Position numbers and translations under genes: made by a program
Notes under the pieces: generated by a model
Databases searched by the model: none
Seen by the model: only the letters and a program-made list of their open reading frames with translations
What the model was told of the DNA's origin: nothing
Assembly (NCBI GenBank): GCA_973895155.1
Contig: OZ316898.1
Coordinates: forward strand, 18,848,001-18,912,000
Direction: 5' to 3'
DNA length: 64,000 nt
Source: Marsupella aquatica
Lineage: Eukaryota > Marchantiophyta
Shown here: positions 26,700 to 38,700 of the stretch, one piece after another
Position numbering within the stretch: the stretch's first letter is position 1
Layout of the letters: every line of letters starts with the position of its first letter

Positions 26700-28790
26700 T
26701 ATCAGCACGACTCTAGACCAGCTGAGCTTGATCATGAATTTTTTTTTAGGAATTTCCCTATGGCTATGATGAATGAATGTTCTCTTAAGGATTTCCAAGT
26801 TATGGAGGAGAATTGAATTGGGAGTGAGAAGGCTAGTAGTTTGAACCACCAAGAGAACATGAGTCACGTTGAAGCAACGACAGGATGTAGCATTGTGGTC
26901 GCGCCGAGAGCAAGCTTATGAACGCTGTGATATGATCAAAAGAAATTTTGTTTTGAAGGGTGATTCTGAAGATCGTGTGGGAAAGCAGTATTCAAGGCAA
27001 TGATTTGAGTCAAGTGGAAAGCTATGGCTGAGGCAAGAGAGATCGAGTTCAGCCGCGCTGCTTCCTTCTACCCAACCAGGCCAGATCAACCTAAATCACT
27101 TGAAGCGATGAGTTGACAACCTTAACAAGAGGCAGAAAGAGAAGAGCAGAGATCGGAAGCCAAACAGAGACAGCCTTGAATGAAGCCAGGTGGATCGAGA
27201 GCAAATCAGGACCCGATCGGGATCATAAGAAAAAATTTCAAAATCCTAACCTTATAAGAGATGAATGCAGGCGCCTTCTCTTTCCTTGAATTTCACAATG
27301 TTTCTCAACCGCTGACAGTTTCTTGTTGGTCGATCTGCGAGCCATAAAGGATGAAAGGAAATGCCCATTACACACGATCGAGTGAAGTACAGGCATTACA
27401 AGAGGCCAAACATGGATGTTGAATTGGTGGTTTGCTGATTCAATGAAGATTCCAATAAGAGCCATTTGATACAGTCGTATCAAATTGGAGAAGATAGAAG
27501 CAAATGTCGTGGAGGAAGAACATCTTGGCTTTGGTTGTGAACGTACGGGAGATAGCATCCAGCGAAAGAAACGAATCATCGTTGTGGGGTCTAGATCTGA
27601 TAGCATTTTATGAATCCTAAATATGGAATGTTGTGCTTGTCCAAGAATGAGCCTGAGAAGCTGATCACAATCAAAGAATGAGCCAAAGCGACAAGTGAGA
27701 TTTCAAGAGACACACATGAGTGACTTAAATATGCAACATTCGATCTCAAAATCCTCGAGAAAAACTCGAACACCAAATAAGTGCAACCCTCATTAAATGC
27801 ACAGTATAGTAAAGAGTTTCTGAAATACAAATGCTTGGGTGCACTTATCCAAAGACAAGAGAATCCCATGTGTTTCAGTGCAAAATCTTCATTTTTGAAA
27901 AACTATCCATATATGCACATATTAACAAAAAAAATCTTGTTGACAACGGATGTTTTGCACTTATGGATAAACAAATGAAATGAAAAATGATAAGTGCACA
28001 TTGCAAATTTATACAACAATTTACATAGTTTACACATGGAAACACATCAACTGGTTTAGGGAAATTATATGTCACTTGTTGAATTTGCATACATTAACAT
28101 ACCTTACATGTGCAACACATGCTTTACATGCATTTGATATATTTACATGTCATACCACCCTTACTTGACTTTGCACATTGGAAATAATGGTTTTATACCA
28201 AATACCTCTACTTTCCATTTACAAAGTGGTTGTTACACCCATTTCAATCATAAAATGGTTTTTACACCATTTTACACCCCTAGTTTACACCTAATGATAC
28301 CATTCTAGATTATACCTCATGACACCAGTTTACACTAGTGTATGTCTTACCATTGTATAATCCCATGCTTTACATTGGGTTTATACTTGTTTACACTAGT
28401 TATACCAGATTACACTTGCTTATAGCATTTACACTGGTTTATACCAATTTACACCATCAGGGGGAGTAAACTTTGGTCCATACACTTTTTGTGTGTAAAT
28501 TGACCATTTATAACTTTTACACCAATTGATATGGGTTTACACCCATTTACACCCTACATTAGGGCAATATCTTACTTAAGGGTCTTATCCTCATGGCCTT
28601 TACACCATAAACAACTCAAACGAGAGCTTTTATAGCCATTGTTCGGTGGGATGCTAGTTTTTAAGTATGGAACTAATACCATACCTTTAACCATGCTCTA
28701 TGACCTAGTTTTTGAGGTATTTGGTAAGGTATAGATTTTCTGAGATCCAGTGATCGATGGCAGATATATTTCTCACGAACTTTGAGTCCG
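26700..28790. other. spacer with a TTTACAC-rich block
   Basis: No supported gene in 26700-28100. From about 28090 to 28625 the plus strand is dominated by short irregular repeats around TTTACACC and TTTATACC, described as a separate repeat. Confidence 0.45.
28090..28625. repeat. irregular TTTACACC / TTATACC repeat block
   Basis: Over about 530 bp the heptamer-like words TTTACAC, TTACACC and TTATACC recur dozens of times, all on the same strand and at uneven spacing. There is no open frame. The pattern resembles subterminal motif clusters of DNA transposons more than a regular satellite. The block ends about 200 bp before the first palindrome of the large element that follows. Confidence 0.65.
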
Positions 28791-28975
28791 AGGAATCGCC
28801 TCCGCGATATGACTGCCCATTTTAGCGTCGGGCGCTACTCAAAACTATGGCGTCCTTCTCAAGATCCAGGATTGCACGAAGATCCACATTCATCGTCCAC
28901 CCCTGCTTTCGCTCTATAGCGATCTTGCTGAAAACCAAATGTGCAAAATTGGGAATATCGTTGACTCAGAAGTCT

Positions 28976-29356
28976 TCAAGTTGGAACTGAGGAAGAAGGA
29001 CCTGGACAATTTGTGTCATGGAAATCGACACGCCCAAGGAACTCCGCAGTGTGCACTTCAACTTCCCAATCAATATTCGCCGATGGATCTTGGGGAGTGG
29101 GATAGTGAATCGAGAAACGTTCCTGAAATGGTCTAGGGGGAGAATCGGGAAGCCATGGAATGTTTCGATCCCCAGGACTCATCCCTTCATCACGAGGCAA
29201 GAAAAGACGATTTTGAATGTCCGATGTCTCCGTCACGACACTCTCATTGTCCACAATGGATGTGGAGGAAAAAATTAGTTTCCAATTGCGCCACCAACAA
29301 CGAGACATGGTGCGGTGGCCTTGCGCTGCTACCATTACCAACGTTCGGGACTCCAT
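28976..29356 (-). CDS. hypothetical ORF in left flank of the large element
   Basis: A 126-codon minus-strand open frame between the palindrome copies at 28823 and 29643. It is proline- and serine-rich toward the middle and end and matches no family I recognise. No splice sites connect it convincingly with the gene starting at 34248. It may be a third gene, a decayed exon or chance; the absence of palindromes inside it mirrors what is seen in the coding parts of the two main genes. Confidence 0.25.
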   Translation of the reverse strand: MESRTLVMVAAQGHRTMSRCWWRNWKLIFSSTSIVDNESVVTETSDIQNRLFLPRDEGMSPGDRNIPWLPDSPPRPFQERFSIHYPTPQDPSANIDWEVEVHTAEFLGRVDFHDTNCPGPSSSVPT

Positions 29357-30188
29357 GCTCCATCACTCTGGAATCAGGAATGACTCACTTTCTTCAAATG
29401 ATGCGAAATGAGGAACGGGAAAGGAAAAAAGCGCTGTAAACCCAAAACAAAAACTCTCTCTATGAACAACGTCCAAAAAGTTTTGGGGAAACAGAAGTGG
29501 ATCTCATTCCTTGTATAGGCGTAGTTACCGGTGGGAACGGCCCAATGCCAATGAGGAAAAAAATCCAATAGAATCGACAAGAATTCCAACGGTAACAATC
29601 CCTGACAACGGATCCAAAGACCAGCATAAGAGACAATTTGGCTAACGCCAGGCGCTATCAAAGTGAAACAATAATTATCATCACTGATGGACGAGAACAT
29701 AAAAGACTGGGAAACAAACCTGGCGTTGACTGTGTCTTTCAAAAATGCCAACAATTCAAATATATAAAAATTAAGGTTAAGGATTTCCCATTTTTACCAA
29801 ATAACGACGGGAGAAAATAGTCATTTAACGGCAGTAGTCGAAACTAACCAACGACCACTGGACAATATCTGTTGTCTATCAATAGACTCCAACGGTAACA
29901 ATATCCGCGATACACACCTTTTTGGCTAACGCCCGACGCTAACAAAAACTCACAAAAAATTGGCTAACGCCTGGCGCTATCCAACATAGGTCCCAAGAAT
30001 TCAAAATATTCACTCCCAATCTAGGTCGAGATAATCCAATGATTTCTGTATAAGTCTCTAAAACTCTAGACTTATAGAGATTCAAGATTCAAGATTCAAT
30101 AGAACTTGGACCTCACGAATGACGCAAATAAACTGAGAACATAGTATTTATTATATGTGGATTCTTGAAATTGGTTTACAATGAAATT

Positions 30189-33100
30189 CTAATCGGAGGA
30201 CTCTGCCTCACTACTCTCGGACCTATCAGTAGATTCCGCCTCATCGTCCACAAACTCACTTCTACAAATGTCATCCACAAACCTCCTCACCAAAAACTTC
30301 CTATCACAACCTCTCCTTAGACGAAGGCCCTTCGTTTTCCAAGACAATGTTCGGCACCTCTCAACTTTTCTGGCCGCCCTCTCTGCGTATGATGGAAGGA
30401 TAAATGGTTTTTCTGGTGTCATCTCCAATGCTTCAGCAATCGTTTTTCGAAGGTCAAACCTTCTCCGCATATTCCACTCCGACCTGAAAGTTTTCATAGA
30501 TATTAAAAATCTGTACATGTAAAAATATCTTATTGAAAACTGTCGTGAATTTGGATCGGACTTACGAGCATTACTGAGAAGACTCCTCATCCTCGGATTC
30601 AGATTCTGATCCCAAAGTATTTCTCTTATCTTCCTCGTCATCTCCAAGATCGACGACGGGAACATCTTCCTCATCAGGTTCCCCAGCACCATCCGCCTCG
30701 CTCTCTTCAGAATCAAAGTTTAAAATTGATCTAACTCTGTCCAACTTCTCTTTCCCCTTCCTTGAGATTGTCTTTTCCGGAGTCAAAGTTGACTTTGGCT
30801 CCAAAATGTCATCTAGCATAAATCTTGCAGCAGTCACAAACTCTCTCCGCCCTTCGACACCAATAACAAATCTACCACAATAGTCTCCCGCCACAAATGA
30901 ACTTCCCGAACAAGCGGTCCAGTCAATGAAAATATCCCTACGACAGGAGATGAGCTCTATGACAGATTGCATAAACCCAACTGTGAGCCTTCCGTTTCCA
31001 CAGGCCACAAGGTCTGGCATTGGATCAGTCTTTAAAGACGGAAGTCCTATAAGATTCGTAATAGAGGGATCTTCGGAGGGTGACAATGGACGAAACTTGG
31101 GGTCTTTGGGGATTGAAGTTTTGCTTGAAACACGGCCGAATATATCCAACCTCAGCGTGAAGATCTGAAAAACAAAATAATAGTGAGGTCGTGGTAAACA
31201 ATTTCAACTAGCATAGTGATACATAATATTAGCGCCTGGCGCTGGCCAAAAAGTAATGCAGATAATTCTTACCTGAGTATCAGACTTAGGTTTGTACATA
31301 GGAAATCCCATGACGACTGTATGCGAGGCAATACAAGAAAACTTCTAAGATTGTTGGCATGCAGATATTACTTCCGAAATCTGATCGTACTCTCCAGTGT
31401 GAAGAATAGCCAGAAGTACATCGTCAGAAAGGAAAGGGTCCATTGCACTAAAAAAAGCCAATGGAAGAGAGTGGTCTTGCAAATTCCATTTGGGTACTTT
31501 TTTGTCCAGAAGAGATGGTCTCAACCAGTTGGCAAATAGAGAAAGCCGGCATCGACACCAAATGCCCTAACTTTACCCCTCTGATTACCCCCTTAGCACG
31601 GGATCCCGACTTAACCAGATTTTTACCCCAGCTCTCAACCCGACCAACCCATGATGGCTTCTCTTCCCGCTTGAACACACTCTCGTAGAAGTCTGCCAAG
31701 GTGGACTCCACAAATGTATGTCTCGATTTATTCCCCTTGAAGTCTCCCACATTCCATTGCAAACCAATCGCTGCAAGCGTTTCCCGCTGAGAACCCACGG
31801 ACGTAGAAACCCGACGTTTCTTCTTCCTCCTTATGCTGGTTGCATCCACGGGTGGAACACTCACATCCTCAGGCGTTGCCGAACCTTCAGGCGGCTCATC
31901 ATCCTTCTTGACACTAATTTCACGAAAGGGCTCTGGTGTTACAGTTCCGGCATTACCAGAAACCAACCCCGCATCTGATTTTCGAGACCCTGCTAAAAAA
32001 CGAAATTGTGGTTAATAATAGCGTCGGGCGCTAGCCAACACTATGTTTCGACAACTAGACAGAACTAGAAAAACAAACATAGGAACTCACTCTTTCAGGT
32101 CTCTTTATGAGATCCACTTGGGGTTGTTTCTTGCTTGGCTTTCGCTCTGGGTTTCCGACTCCTTGCAACTTGGACGACTCGAGTCTCGCAAATCCTTTGT
32201 AGCTCTATGGCCGATCGATCTATCTCTTCATTGGTCGCTTGCTTCATCTCCGACATAATATTCTTTGGAACTATATTCTTCGATAACTTCTGGAAAGCAT
32301 CTTTCTCCGTATCATCAAATGGGGAACTCCACTTCTCTGTGTCAAGATACCATGGACAATGCTAAACCTCCCAAATTGTCATCTTTCTTGGGGGAAACTT
32401 CCCTTCTGCTGGGTACATCGAGTACCCAAGAAAGTCCCCAGATGCTTCAGACCTCGAAATTACAACGGCCCACTTTTGAAAGGCACCAGGATAGGCCCAA
32501 AAATAGGAAGGGTCACTCCTCTCCATTTTCATGTAATATCTATACAAATATCTCTTTGCTCTCTTGCGGTTGATATCACTCAAATCCTCCTTATCAGCGT
32601 ACTTGGATTCCCAGATGTTGTTGAAGAACTTGGCCCTTACGGAATCACCGTACTTTCTAAAATCCTCTAAAATTACTTCCCTCAACTTCTCAAATGTCAT
32701 GACCTCTCCGACCAGTGTTGAAAGACGTTGTTCTGTACACGAAGCCATAACTTCGTTCAAAGACGCATCTAAGAGAGCAGTGGCTATCCCCTCAATTGTA
32801 TTCCAAACATGCCAGGTGTGACACCACTGCTTGACGGGGTCATCAGAAATGCCAAAGGGATGAAAAAACTATTTCCGTAAGTCGGGAGTACAATGAGCAA
32901 CGAGAAGTGTACTTCGCAGCTTTGGATCTAATGCCGAATTGGCAGTGAACAAGCGAGCTCTATCCATCGTGCAGAATACGGCGTAAGGGACCTTCTCGCG
33001 TTTCAGCCGATCAGTAAGACTATACATTTCTGCACAAGTGTCCATGAAATCTTCAAACTCTGGGCTCAGCAAGGAAGTGAGCTTAGGTTTTCACGGTCCA

Positions 33101-34248
33101 CTCCTTAGTTGCTTCCTTCATCATCTGATTGTGATGAAGATTGGTCTCTTCAACAGACCATGGTGCACCGGAATTGCTCGCCTGGGTCTTCATCACCTGG
33201 AATTGTTGCGAGTAGGACTTGATCTTATTCTCACATAAGATATAGACCAAAGCCTCCATTGGCATCTTCTTAGTAAACCAAGAACCTTTTCGGGTCCCTT
33301 TTCGAGTCTTCTCAAATTTGGCGTAATTCGCTTCGTCTATGATGGGTTTATAATATTCAAGATCATGTGCCAAAATCCTCCTGATTCTGTTCGTGTCCAG
33401 AATCCAAGAAGACTCTACAACTGCTTGCCCCGTCTTGTGAAATTCAGCATATTAGAAATAGCGCCTGGCGCTAACATAGACCCTTAAACCAAACAAAACA
33501 TAGAATGCACAGACATAAACCGAGAAATTTGAGAGTTTCAATCATTGGTGAGAGACAACTCACTGGTTCACAATGTGCATTGCTGCTTCAATCTCGATGA
33601 TAGATTCCTTGTCCCCCTTGAATATTGTGCACTGCACTCGAGGATGATACTTTGGATTCTCTGGGCTCTCACTAGTAACTTGTGTCCACAAAAATAGTCG
33701 ATGATTCCCATCAAAAACTGAGAACATTTTGTCCTTGAGGACCAAGAAAGCGGGGTCTGCTTCACATTCGGCTTCAAACAATTGGTTCTCCGCAACCCAA
33801 ATCGGATCCCAGGTGCTCCAAATGTCATCTGTACACAACTGTGGAGCACCTTCGGCGTCGGATGGTTGGACAAAAAACCGCATGCCTATGGACGAATTGT
33901 ACCCAGATGTCCTGAAGGAGTCCTTCAGCTTCTCGATTGATTGACTATTCCTCTAAAGAGTGCGGACGACCTCCATATGAACGAGACGGCATAACGGAAT
34001 TCGCATCAACGCCAAACGACATGACGTGCTTTTCTATCACATCGACCACTGATTTCTCAATATCTTCGGCGTTCTGGACAGCAAACTCACCGACCTGCTC
34101 CATTTTTGCTCGCCTTGGTTTTGGACACGGAAGCTCTACCTGACTGAGGGGATACTGCGCAGTGGAACGAGTTATCCTTCGACTCGAAACACAACTAGAA
34201 TACGACGACTCTGAAGACTGAGAATGGTTTGGTGACCCAGATCCCATT
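30189..34248 (-). pseudogene. ParB-like plus DNA N4/N6-methyltransferase-like gene, decayed
   Basis: Multi-exon leftward gene from an ATG at 34248 (MGSGSPNHSQSSES). The second segment (about 33960-33561) has IEKLKDSF and then VFDGNHRLFLW (near 33694-33715), the DGxHR signature of ParB/sulfiredoxin-like domains. Segments at 33440-32870 and 32868-32100 are unassigned. The exon at about 31164-30571 has DIFIDWTACSGSSFVAGDYCGRF then GVEGRREFV (30924-30840), resembling motif I of beta/gamma-class N4/N6 DNA methyltransferases. An acidic tail follows, and the last exon ends at 30189. I could not find the catalytic [DNS]PP[WYF] motif. Introns at about 33560-33442, 32094-31995 and 31272-31165 (GTAAGA to TTTTCAG) each contain one palindrome. 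In-frame TAG codons at 32869 and 32362 and apparent frameshifts near 33945 and 33083 suggest decay. ParB-methylase fusions are known from phages and bacteria. Confidence 0.55.
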
Positions 34249-34739
34249 TTGTTATACTCTCTCACACATCGTGTTGCGATGTACTCCCGTGCAAGTTGGA
34301 ATCGTACGGGAGTTCAGTCAGGAATTAGTTTGGGAGTTCGGAGACACTTACTCGTGTGGAGTTCTTGTACGTCTACCAGCAACCATACCAACGCAATTGA
34401 GGCAAATCTTCCACACCCGAAACAACTCTAGAAAGCCCGAAGTACCTTCAATGTACGGCCGTTGGAAATATTTTTGATGGCATACTCAATTGAGAAGGGT
34501 ATGTAAGGTCTGGGGGACCGTTAAACGAATAAGTTTGTAGAGGTCAAACTCGACAAACACCTGGAGAAGATTGGACCGTTGATTAAGTCTCAGATGGATC
34601 GACCAGGGTTCAACGGAGTTGTGTGAAGGTATCCGTTGAAGTTACCGTTACTAAACCCCCAGGATACGAATGGATCCAACCAGCGAACGAGCCACATATA
34701 CCCGTTCAAGTTACCGTTGAATCACAGGCGTTCCATAGA

Positions 34740-35566
34740 TAGCGCCCGACGCTAGTATTGGGGGTTATCTTTATGGTGACATTGTCGTCTCCAATAGATC
34801 ATATAGATCAAAATAATATCCCTATGAAACACATTTGGAATGCTTATTTTACTAGTGCCCGGCGTTAGCGAAAGATCCGAATATATATATTCAAGTTACA
34901 GTTTAATAGCGGGTCTACGATAGCAGAGCTAGCAAAAGGGTCCCAATATATACATTCAGGTTATCGTTTAATAATGGTTCTACCATAGATAGCGCCCGGC
35001 GCTAGCAAAAGGGTCCCAATATATATGTTCAGGTTACCGTTTAATAATGGGTCTACGATAGATAGCGCCCGGCGCTAGCAAAAGGGTCCCAATATATATG
35101 TTCAGGTTACCGTTTAATAATGGGTCTACGATAGATAGCGCCCGGCGCTAGCAAAAGGGTCCCAATATATACGTTCACGTTACCGTTTAAGGTTGGGTCT
35201 TCGATGGATAGCGCCCGGCGCTATCATTGGGGTTATCTTTATGTGAACAATGTCATTTGTATTAGGTCCAATTGATCAAAATAATTTCCCATCCGAACCA
35301 CATTTTGACACTCTTACTTTACTAGCGCAGGCGCTAGTCAAATATCCCAACCTATATTCGTTCAAGTTACCATTTAATAATGGGTCTTTATTAGATAGCG
35401 CCTGACGCTAGCATTGGGGGTTACCTTCGTAGATGATATTTGAGTCCAACTTTTCCACTCGTACTTTGCTAGTGCCTGGCGCTAGCGAAAGAGTCTACTC
35501 AAATAAACACTCAATTGTTTCACGACAAACCAAAACATTATATACATTTGATAGCGCCAGGCGCTA
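34740..35566. promoter_or_regulatory. divergent spacer packed with palindromes, including a 73-bp array
   Basis: The spacer between the two divergent genes contains eleven palindrome copies plus a degenerate one. Those at 34990, 35063, 35136 and 35209 are exactly 73 bp apart within direct repeats that also carry AAAAGGGTCCCAATATATA and GTTACCGTTTAATAATGGG. A larger unit (palindrome, TTGGGGTTATCTTTATG, then another palindrome after ACTTTACTAG) recurs from 34740, 35209 and 35396. Position suggests the shared control region of both genes and possibly the main protein-loading site. Confidence 0.7.
34853..35223. repeat. 73-bp direct-repeat array, each unit with one palindrome
   Basis: Units start with the palindrome at 34990, 35063, 35136 and 35209; diverged units precede at 34920 and 34853. 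The intervals between the four best copies are all 73 bp. The body of each unit is nearly constant: GCAAAAGGGTCCCAATATAT, GTTCA, GTTACCGTTTAA. Confidence 0.85.
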
Positions 35567-35718
35567 CCATTCAAATTTGTAATTGAATTGATATGAATTA
35601 TGTTCACTTATGATACAATGTCTCATATACTGTCAAATTGTAATGCAGTTAGAAAACGACAAACATTCATTGATGGCCGGTCATTTTGTCGTACTTTCAA
35701 CAGTTCAATTCATCACAA

Positions 35719-38700
35719 ATGAATTGTCCGGAACCAAAATTCAGGAAATCATTCTCAATGGATTTGCTAATTATAATCTCTCGCTCTCCGCCTGGAGACC
35801 TAGTGTCGATCCCTCTCCCAAGTCCTAAGCAACATGATCATATTTCCGAGGAATTTCTTGCCACGAGGTTTGGAATCCTTGGTGTGAGTATACGCAGAAT
35901 CGTGATCTCAGGATCAGATGTGATTGTTGATGATCATGTCACTAGAGGAGTTTGGCATTGGAGATTGTGCGGTGGTGTGAGGTATGACATTGTTAGTTTT
36001 GGGAAATTTGAGGTACCATCCTTGTCGTCAAAGGATATGATGAAAGTAGATTTGATTGACCTTTCAGATAGTAGTGATGATCAAGACATTTCAAAGATTC
36101 CTGTTCCTCAAAACAATGTGAAAATTGAGGAAATGGATGTGTTGACGAAGGGTGCCAATTTGATTGTCTACCAGAGGAGTGCGCTTGATACGATTCTGTA
36201 ATCAAAAGGTCAGAGTGAGATCTCTAGATTCATGCGAAGGAATGATTACAGATTTGAGCAAGTAACAAGCTTGCCTGGCACGTACAATGGGAATGTTGTT
36301 TTTGAGTTGCCTCCTGTTGTTGGAGTTTGTTCAAAAGGTGAACGTCTTCGAGACATGGATCGGGGAAAAGACTGTTACTATTGGATGCGGATTGTCACAA
36401 CTTCCACAAATATTGTCCCCAAAAAGATGTGGGATTTTGGGAAAGTGTTTTGCACCGGTTCTCTAGAATGTCATAACAATTCATGTAAGTTCTGGGTCAA
36501 ACGTGAAAGGAGGAATGCACGGTTTTGGGGGAAAATTCCTAAGCTTTCCGGTCCGCACGTGGTCGGGCAACTCATTCCTGAAGGCGGGATTGTTTGTCAT
36601 TACTGTTCGGAGCGTCCATTTTGCGTTGAATCATGTCCAGCCATGATGTTCTACATGTACGCATCTTCCAAAGTTGAAGCGGAATCCGCTAAGCATATGT
36701 CACGTCTTGCTATTCACATGGGATTTCATAATCATCCTAGCAAGCAAGTGTTTTCCAGAGAGGCTGAAAAGGTGGCAAAGATACACTTAGAGAAAGGTTT
36801 GAGTTTGAATCCGCGTGCAACTACTTCGGGTATGAAGAACACAGTCACCGGATCTCTTTTTAAAGCGATGTGTGAGTCATCGGTGAAAGATATGATCCCA
36901 ATAGAAGAGACTGAGATTTTTGAATCTCTTTAGGTGAGCTCAACCCCTCAAAAATTTGTGAATCTTCTCAGAAGTATCCGGCAAGACCAAAAAGGAAAAG
37001 GGGAACTGGAATTTCTGGTTAGCATGCAAAAGAACATTTCTTTCCCTTTTCTTCAAAGGTTTTTGTTGCTTGGCCAAGGATGCCGAGATGAAAGTGCGCA
37101 CATTTTCAAAATGTCCATTAAGGGTTAAGGCTGTGGTCTGGATCTTCTTCGAAGGATGACCTCCGGAGGGCCTCTTGAGGGTGCTTGGGTAAGTTTTGAT
37201 GTGATGCATCGAATGACTAAGGATTGGCTTACGTTCAGTGTCCATGTTTATGACCATAACTATCGTGTACTTTGCACGATATTCACTTGCGAGTTGCGGG
37301 CAGAAGATACAAAATCACTTGAGAGGGCTTGGCATCTAATGTTGGAGGTAGCGGCTGAAAATGGTCTTGAGAATGTACACATTCATGGTTTCATGGCGGA
37401 CAATGCTCAAGCAGGTTGGAATGCTGTCAGGAATGTGTTCTTTGAGGGAATACCGAATCCTGAACGTGAACGATCAGATGCGTTTCATTTCTTCCTGTCA
37501 TTTCGGAGACACTCAATCGAAGGCATTCATGAGGGAAAGCAAGGTGAACATCGTGCCCTTTGGGATAGGTTGCGGGATGCAGAATCGTTTATTGAGGCAT
37601 ATCATATTTCGAGAGAAATTGATGCGTGGTGGAGGGCTGGTAATTGTTACCCTGGGAAATTACAAATGTTGCAAGGTTGGATATCTTGGTGGGTGGTCCG
37701 ATGGCGCTAATGGGGGAACTTTATCAGATTGGTGAGTTTTCTAAACACTTGTTGGTTAGCGCCTGGCGCTACTCATACTGGTTCTACTATACAGGCATTA
37801 GTACTATTGAGGGTCTCTAGGCTAGCACCTGGCGCTACTCAAAAAGGTAATACTTGATATCCTGTACGAGCATTCAGGGTTCTATTTTATATTTCTTGGC
37901 GCTATTGAACTCTCTAAACTTGTTTCCTGCTTTCTACAGAGCAAGAGTGCAGAAGAAGCAACGATGATCCCAAATTGTGGTGGATCCGAGTCGTCTCACG
38001 TGTCGATGATTGCTTGGCAAACCAAGAAGAAGGTTGGCATCTTTGAAGGGTGTGAAACAGATCAGAACATGGCGATATCTCAAATTGCCGCCTATACGGC
38101 TTACAAACAAGGATTGAACAGAGGGAATGGTCCAACTATGTTTGAGTTGGATTTCCGACCTGCTGATCTAGCGGGGTCCCCACGGTTGTTTGAAGAGGCT
38201 TCGAACCTTTTCCTTTCCAATGCGGCTGAATTCGATTTGGAAAGGAGTTCACCTTTGAACGGGGATGTTGTTACACGATCAGTGAAGAGGAAGGGCCATG
38301 CTACTGGAGACGTCTACGCTCAAGACTCCCACAGACACGATACTGTCCTCATTACAACTCCAAACACCCGAGGTTTCAAGCGAAGAAATCTAAATAGAAC
38401 TGAATTTTCGCCCATTCGATCTGAACCTCTGGTCCAAGATAGTGAAGTCATCAATCTTACAGAGAGCGATTGTTCCGATAGCCTTAATGAGCGGATGCCT
38501 CCTCCTCCAATGCAAACAAGGTCATCGGTGACTCCAATTACTCCCCCAGCATATGTTGTTCGGGAAGAAACCCCGCCTGTGTTAGAGGCCAATGTTCCTT
38601 CTGGATCCTGGCATATTCGTCGAACTTCGAAGCATGGAGCCGGACCTGTTTGCAATGGATCCCTTGGCGGACAAGGAGATCGTGATGAATGTCGTAATCG

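Noticed and set aside
34740-35566. CRISPR-like array (palindrome plus spacer)
   Set aside because: The context is a eukaryotic nuclear transposon; the inter-palindrome sequences are themselves repeated rather than unique spacers.
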